DNA of 64,000 nucleotides from Stictocephala bisonia (lineage: Eukaryota > Arthropoda > Insecta > Hemiptera > Membracidae): the NCBI GenBank assembly GCA_035578905.1, contig JAQJVL010000005.1:798347-862346 (forward strand). The letters run 5' to 3'. Under the pieces are notes generated by a model. The model was not told where the DNA came from and searched no databases. It saw only the letters and a list, made by a program, of their open reading frames with translations. This document shows, piece after piece, positions 58,601-64,000 of this stretch. The translations under genes were made by a program, and so were the position numbers. How positions within the stretch are numbered: position 1 is the first letter of the stretch; each line of letters starts with the position of its first letter.

Positions 58601-61448
58601 AGTGTGTGAAAGCTGGTAATGATACATCATACTGGAGATCTGTTACTAGAGGTGTACCTCAGGGTATAGTGCTAGGGCCACTTTTCTTCTCTCTTTATAT
58701 CAATGGCATAATTAATGTAATTTTAAACTCTAAATTTCACTTGTAGCAGATGACTTGCAGATTTATCACCTCTTTTCAATTACCGACTTGGTCAGATGTG
58801 CATTTCTTATGAACTCCGACATACAAGCTAATTAGGTCTTGGGCCCTTTGCTATGGATAGAAACTGAATGAAAATAAAACCCAAGTCATAATAATTGGTT
58901 ACAGCAAACTTCTTAACAAACTTGACTTCAATGACATCCCAAAACTTATTCTCAACAACCAGGCACTTGAATACAGTGACAAGGTACGTAACTTGGACTT
59001 ACCATTACTAAGACCTTGGGATGGGCTGAACAGGTAACTGAAATTTGTAACAGAGTGTTTGCTGGCATACACAGTTTGAAACGACTTACACCTTACCTAC
59101 CACTGAATATCAAAGAGTTGCTAGTAAAGTGTCTAGTTCTCACTCATTTTAATTATTGTGACGTTGTGGTAAATGACATGTCTGTCGAGCTCTCTGAGAG
59201 ACTTCAACGTGCTCAAAATTACTGCATCAGATTTATATTTCACCTTTCCAGAAGAGATCATGTGACCCAATTCTATGATCAACTATCTGTACTAAAAATT
59301 AAGGGGCTCTATGAATTTTACACCATTTCTTTCTTAAATAATGTATTGCACACAAAGTCTCCTAAATATCTGTATGATAATTTCAAGAATTTGTTTCATA
59401 TTAGTGCCTAGGAAACACGCAGGGGTGCTTCGCTTCTTTGTATTTCTACTCATAGAACTTCATTATTCAATAAATCATTTACAGTAAATTCTTGCCGTCT
59501 GTGGAATTCCCTTCCAGATGGTATGAGGAACATGGATAGTTGATCCTTAAAGATGATATGGATAGTTATCATCTCTTAAGGGTGGAAGTAAAAGCCTTTC
59601 TCCTGTGGGTCCAATGATGGCCGGTGGTGTTTGGCGTACATCTGGAGAATACGCATGAATGTGTTTTGTAAGGGTTTTTATTAGTTTTATGATTTGCTAT
59701 TAAGTTAATACATTTGTGAATGAGTGTGTGATCCAGTTGAAGAGAGCGTGTGTGAGAGTGTAAGTAGAATTTCATAATTTTTTGTTTTTTTCTAAGTCTG
59801 TTAATTTATTTCATATTTGTAATTACATATATAATTTCACTATGGTTATCAATATTATTTACATTAGGTATAATTAATTATTTTTTGTATTATATTAGTT
59901 ATTGTTACTTTTATTCAGTTGTAACTTTTATATTTAAAAAGAAATTAATTGTAGTTATTTTTGTATCAGGTTAAGTGGAAGAAGGGACTTTTTAATCCCA
60001 ACTTCGCCTGATTAAATAAAGACGTTTTTGATTTCATATCAATCACCATATTAAATTAATCTCGTCTCTAAATGTTGTCTGCACATGAGCTTACGTTATT
60101 CTCTTTTTCATAGTGAAAAAGTTTTTTCTCCCTAACATGAAATTTTTTGAATCCTTTCTGATTTCAAGATCATCAGCAAGTTCACTAGCCATTATGTCAT
60201 TATTCCCTGTTATTGTTACTTATTTTAGCTAAAATAATTTATACTATATATACATATATTTATTTATTTTGTAATATTCTACAGATAAAACTTATTTTTT
60301 TAAATTGTTTCTTAAGCTTTTCAATGTTTGTACTTGTAATATGGGAAATAATCTTTCATTCGTTCATTCATCTTGAAAGAATCAAGTCTACACACTACAT
60401 TTTTAGATCGGTCTCTCAATTTATAATTACCAACTCGGAGCCAAATATTGTTCATGAAAAACCTCAGTTTTACAGATTTTATTTAAGCATCCAACAAAGA
60501 AAGAAAAATATTTGTCAAATAAAAATATTGTTTATTTAAATATACTTTTTAACCTTGGAATGGTAAGCTTATAAAAAAGTCACACTATCAGTAAGCATTC
60601 CTAAATTTTACGATGTATTTTGTTAATTTTTATTTTCACGCAAGGAAGTGAAAAAACTACAATATATGAATTTAATACTTTATTGTAATGAAAAAACAAT
60701 ATTACAATTCTTGTTTTGAATAATTTTGATTTATTTCATTTTGAAATAATGTTTTTAAAAGCAAAAATGTTATTTTATCTATAGTTCCTATAAAAATCAA
60801 AAGCTTAAAGATAATATATCTTTTAAATATTAGTTATAAGTCCAATTTTATTATATTTGCAAATATGTCAAAAAAGCATTTTCTGGCATAAAAATTATGT
60901 TAATAGTAAGCATTTGTATATTCCACAACTTTATATCGAGTAAAAGATGCACAGTAGACAGCAAGTCAATAGGAGACTGACCTTGAGCATAGTGGAGGGA
61001 GGATGAGCTAGCTGGACAAGCCCGTTAACTCAAAAGTGAAGTAATTTATTTGGGGGGTGTCATAAAATGTACGAATGCTTACCATTCCAGTGTTAAAAAT
61101 GAAAGTTTGTGTCATTTTGACAGTTGAAGTTAGCACAGCAAATCCCTCTAGAAAATTTATTACGTAACATCAATAATGATATAAACATGTTTCATTACTA
61201 TTTTTTAGAAAATCTTTGGAGAGATTTATGTGGTCGACACATTTATGTTACGAAATTTGGATATGCTTCAAGGTTTACCAGTTTTTAATTCACGCAAATT
61301 GGATGTGATCAGATTGTTTTCAGAGGAAAACCCTAAAGGAAAGGAATTACTGTGCTGGATGTATTATGCTCGAGTAAAAGCCATAAATACAGCAGGGCTT
61401 ACTCTTATATCAGAATACGCATCAAAGAATATACCAGGTGAAAAGTAA
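52683..61448 (+). CDS. Gamma-glutamylamine cyclotransferase-like protein (GGACT/Tina-1 family), two 3' exons
   Basis: Exons 52683-52919 and 61209-61448 (stop TAA 61446) join in phase 0 across an 8.3-kb intron with clean GTAAGT donor and TTTTTTAG acceptor. The family releases 5-oxoproline from gamma-glutamyl amines in the cytosol. The first exon carries LFIYGKLRKGEENH, matching the family's YGTLxxGxxNH substrate loop with T changed to K. Later come KYPMTVGKYKTPILMN, PGQGH, GEIYVVD and MLRNLDMLQGLPVFNSR, the equivalent of LDxxExxPxxYxR. The position of the usual catalytic Glu is Gln (codon CAA, 61269-61271). About 159 residues are visible, close to family length, but no in-frame start Met is present, so a 5' exon is missing or not recognised. 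A second acceptor inside the exon (near 52735, after TATGTTCCAG) is an alternative start for the exon. Confidence 0.85.
52990..54400. other. GGACT intron, AT-rich
   Basis: Holds a short inverted repeat near 53095-53135 (TAAAGGTTAAATTAATTTTAACC...) and a (TTA/ATT)n simple repeat at 53785-53870. No coding feature supported. Confidence 0.4.
54978..56047. mobile_element. Insertion with minisatellite arms in opposite orientation
   Basis: It splits the LINE D endonuclease between YRH and VMGDF. The left end (54978-55090) has three 32-bp units of ACCACTGTATGTGTATGGGT / GGGTGGGTCAAT on the plus strand. The right end (about 55850-56020) has four to five related units in inverse orientation. The core includes a 5S-like segment. 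Junction words ATGTATGTG and ATGCGTGTC may be a worn 8-9 bp target duplication. Confidence 0.65.
55331..55376 (+). mobile_element. 5S-rRNA-like SINE segment
   Basis: ATCAAGCAACATCGAGCATG followed by GGTGATCCTTGGATGGGCGGCC closely follows the internal-promoter half of animal 5S rRNA (AAGCARCRTCGRGC...TACTTGGATGGGTGACC). The 5' and 3' thirds of 5S are missing, so this is a 5S-derived SINE piece or pseudogene. Confidence 0.5.
57268..58532. mobile_element. TTAA-flanked DNA transposon, 1257 bp (Kolobok- or Sola-like)
   Basis: The element at 57272-58528 has 19-bp perfect terminal inverted repeats GGGGATTCGCTACTGAAAA, flanked by TTAA (57268-57271 and 58529-58532). With one TTAA counted, the LINE D frame reads continuously across the site (PILLLKLKRSGF), which fixes the boundaries exactly. 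GGGG ends are unlike piggyBac (CCY...); Kolobok and Sola3 also use TTAA. It carries one ORF (57437-57778). Confidence 0.85.
57437..57778 (+). CDS. C-terminal transposase-like ORF, 113 aa
   Basis: Encodes EVGVCEAICQYNTGYTSTVC, GISSGIGLHSAKIARRFDRT and EEERKIAEEGLTYGAGEL. The 'C.A...YN.G......L...GI..G.......D..R' layout and the Glu/Arg-rich tail ending YGAGEL resemble the C-terminal end of large DDE-type transposases of TTAA elements. The catalytic part is missing, so the element is internally deleted. Family inferred, not proven. Confidence 0.5.
   Translation: MRPSTVLFGQKNPKATFSSKRKLEVGVCEAICQYNTGYTSTVCDFQTRAGISSGIGLHSAKIARRFDRTWLRTANMRKEKQFSEYRRKLGQALIAEEERKIAEEGLTYGAGEL
58541..59411 (+). 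pseudogene. LINE D reverse transcriptase, second half
   Basis: 58541-58746 carries GVPQGIVLGPLFFSLYINGI, and the ADDLQIYH block follows in the next frame at about 58745. 59016-59411 carries the thumb/connection region with RLTPYLPLNIKELLVKCLVL, HFNYCDVVVNDMS and SPKYLYDNFKNLF. Interrupted by one frameshift and one stop. Confidence 0.75.
60549..61096. mobile_element. TTAA-flanked MITE, 540 bp
   Basis: The element at 60553-61092 has ends CCTTGGAATGGTAAGC and (reversed) CACTGGAATGGTAAGC, 14 of 16 matching, between TTAA copies at 60549-60552 and 61093-61096. Non-coding, in the GGACT intron about 110 bases before the last exon. Confidence 0.75.
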
Positions 61449-61449
61449 T

Positions 61450-63640
61450 ACTAATGTACTAAGAATTTTATTTACAGCTGTCACTATATTGATACAAAAG
61501 CTAATTATATTAATATAGAGTATATTGCATAAACCATTCGAAAATAATTCCTGGTATGTTACTTTATTGTTTATTAAAATGGAATGTTGAGAAATGTATT
61601 ATTTTGAACCCTTCGTAAGCGACAAATGTATATAAACCCAGCCTCTGCCTCAAATGCGGATAACAAATATATCCCAAATGAAATATTTCTGTCCATTGGG
61701 TAAAGAATAGTTCCAAAAACGTTCGCTAGAGTGCAGCGTAAACTTATACATGTCTTTAGCTAACTCCCCAAATCTATCAAAAACGTAAATTATCTATGAA
61801 TGAAAAGTGGGGGCAGCCAATCAGAGTGTGCATAGGCGCAGCTCCATCTCCTGCCTTTGCACACACAGAAAACAGAAATATCCTCAGTCTGTCGCTCCAC
61901 CCGAGCACATTGTTTTCATCACTTATCGTCCCTTTTCTTTGTTTTCAATTATTTTGCTGTAGTTATTATTGTATAATAAATGACAGGCACTGTTTACTGG
62001 TTTCAACAAAATGTAAAAAAGTTTATAGTTTTACTTTTCATTATAATTGTACACCTACAATAGCGTTAAACATTATAATTTTAACTTTAAATATAAATCT
62101 ATGTTTTTTATGTTCCTTTATGTTACTAAAACTTGAAATAAAATTAACTTCAAATTTCATTAAAATTAATTTTTTACATAATTACACATTACTTTTAAAT
62201 AGGGTAAAATAATTTCAGCGTGTGAAGGGTTAAGTATATAACCCCTTTTTCAAACTGATGAAACAAAAAATTAATCAGACTAAATAAAAAAAATTAAAGT
62301 TAATACAGCACTACACCAGAAATTGATGTTAAGAAAAATGGGCCTGAGGAGGTAAGTCCACAAAATGGAAACGATGGACATATTATAAAAGACTCACTAA
62401 AATACAAGACACAAATTTTAGCGCCACTGTCACTTTCCTCCTTCAAATTTGTGGAGACCAATTCCACCTTCAATTTGTGATTGATTTTTAATTGATCACA
62501 AATAGTAGGTAGACTCGAGTATGTTGTGTGATTTAATTAAAATTGATAAAATTAATATACTGTATAGTAGGTATAAATGCTTCAACACGAACTTACAAGC
62601 CATTATGAATGTATGTATATCACAAGTCCATTCAAAAGATAGTAAAGTATAACTCATTTCAGTATTTAAAACTGTACAAGGCACATTACTGCAGCTCACG
62701 GTACCTAGAAATGAAGAAGGTAGGCATCACACGCATCTACCATGACATCTTTTAGGTGAAGTGACAACTGGGTGAAAAAAACAAATAATCACAAAAGCTC
62801 TTTTTTTAATTCCCATATTCCAATTCAAGCTGATCAGTGATTGAATATCTTGATTAGTATTTGGCTGAAAACTTCCATGTGATTGGTAAATTTAGTTATC
62901 AGTATTTAATAGAATAATAAAAAAAGCTGATTCGCTCATGTGAAGTTATAGTCTACTGTGCAGCCTGGCCACGATACCTACTGACTGTTCTAATTAGCAG
63001 CTGAAAAGTTGTGATTAAATTTAGTGTTTTTACAAATACAAGGAGTCTTTATAAAAATGATTGTATATTTAACTATTCAACTGATCCAACTGTTAATATT
63101 ATTGGACTCAAAGTCTTTCGAATATAATCTGGGCCTATACAAAATTTGTAAAAATTGGATGAAGTAAGGAAAATTGGATCAGGAATTAAGTTCTGAAGCC
63201 CAAAAAGTAGTTCAAATAAAGTAATTTTGCTTATGCCTTGGCCTGAAAATATACAGTTAAATGCTCATAGGAACTGTATAAGGAGAATATAAAACAATTT
63301 TTTAGTGGCACAACATTTAAACAGTCCTATAAAGTGGAAGAAAAGATCAGCAAACGGTTAATGTTTAGTTAAAAATGGATTGACACTTTGAAAATGTATA
63401 GGTTTTATTTATTAAAAGAGGAAAAGGCTGTTGAAATTTAAGTTCTATTATATATGCAATTACAGAAGGTCCATCATTAATGTGCGTACATGCCTAGTTG
63501 TACATATTTAAGTGGGCTGAGCCCTTGAGGTCATACATGTAAACTCGAGAACCATGTGATTACCTGCTATGAGTCGAATTTTCAAGACATATTTTAATTA
63601 AAATAAACAATACAAATGTTGTGTGGTAACCTGCCATACC
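61450..63640. other. 3' flank of GGACT, no gene supported
   Basis: AT-rich, with possible poly(A) signal ATTAAA near 61572. A local GC-rich island at 61800-61910 includes a CCAAT-box word AGCCAATCAGAG. The frame 61796-62212 has no family motif and degrades into AT-rich residues. No other element recognised. Confidence 0.35.
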
Positions 63641-64000
63641 TGGGAGATCACAAATTCGCTAAAGTCCAGCTACAGTGGACGATAAATACAGTGCTCCCAT
63701 GTAGCTAAACAGTGTACACACTAAAGCGATTGATGAGCTATTAGTGGCACTCTCATGACAACTTCACTTCCTTGGCTCCCTGTACAGTGCAATATAGCTC
63801 CTCCAGAGATAAGACGTCAGGAGGCACTACTTAAAGAATTCAATAAGATCTTGAATGCCCGGCACCTCCCCATTACACAGGATCTCCCACAGCAGAACAG
63901 TCGCTTAAAATTTCAAAACCCACCTCTATGTACTGCTTTCCAGTTGAGCAGATCAAATTTCTCACCCAATACTACAGGCCCATAGCGTGGATCAGTTTTG
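63640..64000 (+). pseudogene. LINE family A fragment, copy 4, cut by window end
   Basis: Matches 46730-47060: AATACAGTGCTCCCAT, CTATTAGTGGCACTCTCAT, AGAGATAAGA-GTC-GGA and GCACTACTTAAAGAATTCA. The frame 63755-63985 encodes LPWLPVQCNIAPPEIRRQEA and RLKFQNPPLC. The 3' end lies beyond the window. Confidence 0.75.

Larger units (their letters stand above)
54420..60030 (+). pseudogene. LINE family D (jockey/CR1 group), split by two insertions
   Basis: Endonuclease: AAHVNAQSLFCHIDLFK, LFDIILISET, GGDGVAIYI, VCYRARNLGYLADFEHLLLD; then, after an insertion (about 54980-56045), VMGDFNIN, and TGLSKHDLIFCAY. The linker and RT run 56552-57240 (RRAMDNRHS), are split by a DNA transposon (57272-58528), and resume in frame with SGFSDGCVDW. 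Next come RGVPQGIVLGPLFFSLYING, ADDLQIYH after a 1-base shift, and LTHFNYCDVV...RLQRAQNYCIRFIF. The 3' end is near 60030 with AATAAAGACGTTTTTGATTT. It sits in the GGACT intron, in gene orientation. Confidence 0.85.

Noticed and set aside
60213..60539. 108-codon frame
   Set aside because: AT-rich, no homology pattern, lies in an intron next to a MITE.
61796..62212. 138-codon open frame downstream of GGACT
   Set aside because: No motif; composition turns into random AT-rich residues after about 40 codons.

Overview
The window looks like a stretch of an AT-rich, intron-containing, transposon-crowded animal chromosome, most likely an insect. The evidence is an interrupted septin gene with GT-AG introns, tRNA-headed SINEs, several non-LTR retrotransposon families, and many TTAA-flanked and inverted-repeat DNA elements. 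I cannot name the species.

Two host genes are supported by spliced coding exons, both on the plus strand. Seven 3' exons of a SEPT2/Sep1-type septin lie at 2012-23714; the GTP-binding P-loop exons are upstream of the window. Two 3' exons of a gamma-glutamylamine cyclotransferase (GGACT/Tina-1-like) gene lie at 52683-61448, and its residue at the expected catalytic glutamate position reads as glutamine. A third candidate is a compact minus-strand ORF at 33399-33857. It has a possible signal peptide, eight cysteines after it, and a poly(A) signal, and it resembles secreted cystine-knot cytokines such as IL-17 or PTTH/trunk. A short GC-rich open frame at 39082-39282 (minus) is unexplained.

The rest is repeats. 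2-16 kb (septin introns): a TTAA-flanked MITE (4043-5077), pieces of a ZMYM1-like hAT gene in opposite orientations (6.0-6.5 kb), an inverted-repeat MITE (7455-7864), a 3.55-kb non-autonomous hAT element with a perfect 8-bp target duplication (9603-13157). 16-20 kb: an RTE-type LINE (16332-17945) inserted into a fragment of LINE family A, a Penelope-like fragment, and nested MITEs. 22.1-22.8 kb: a 37-bp minisatellite. 24.5-25.5 kb: a large foldback element. 27-29 kb: a mariner-like pseudogene and a TTAA-flanked MITE. 35-37.5 kb: a LINE 3' end, a 63-bp satellite that is open on both strands, and a minus-strand LINE RT. 38-40 kb: a possible piggyBac-like element. 41.6-50.6 kb: LINEs E (minus), A (plus), B (plus), and a second copy of the LINE C end. 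51-52 kb: G-rich minisatellite, a SINE, and degenerate repeats. The GGACT intron (52920-61208) holds LINE D, which is itself split by a minisatellite-ended element and by a 1257-bp TTAA-flanked DNA transposon, followed by another TTAA MITE. The window ends inside another family A fragment.

There is no operon-like functional cooperation here. The window's story is layered transposition around two or three host genes. All family assignments rest on motifs read by eye; no database search was run.
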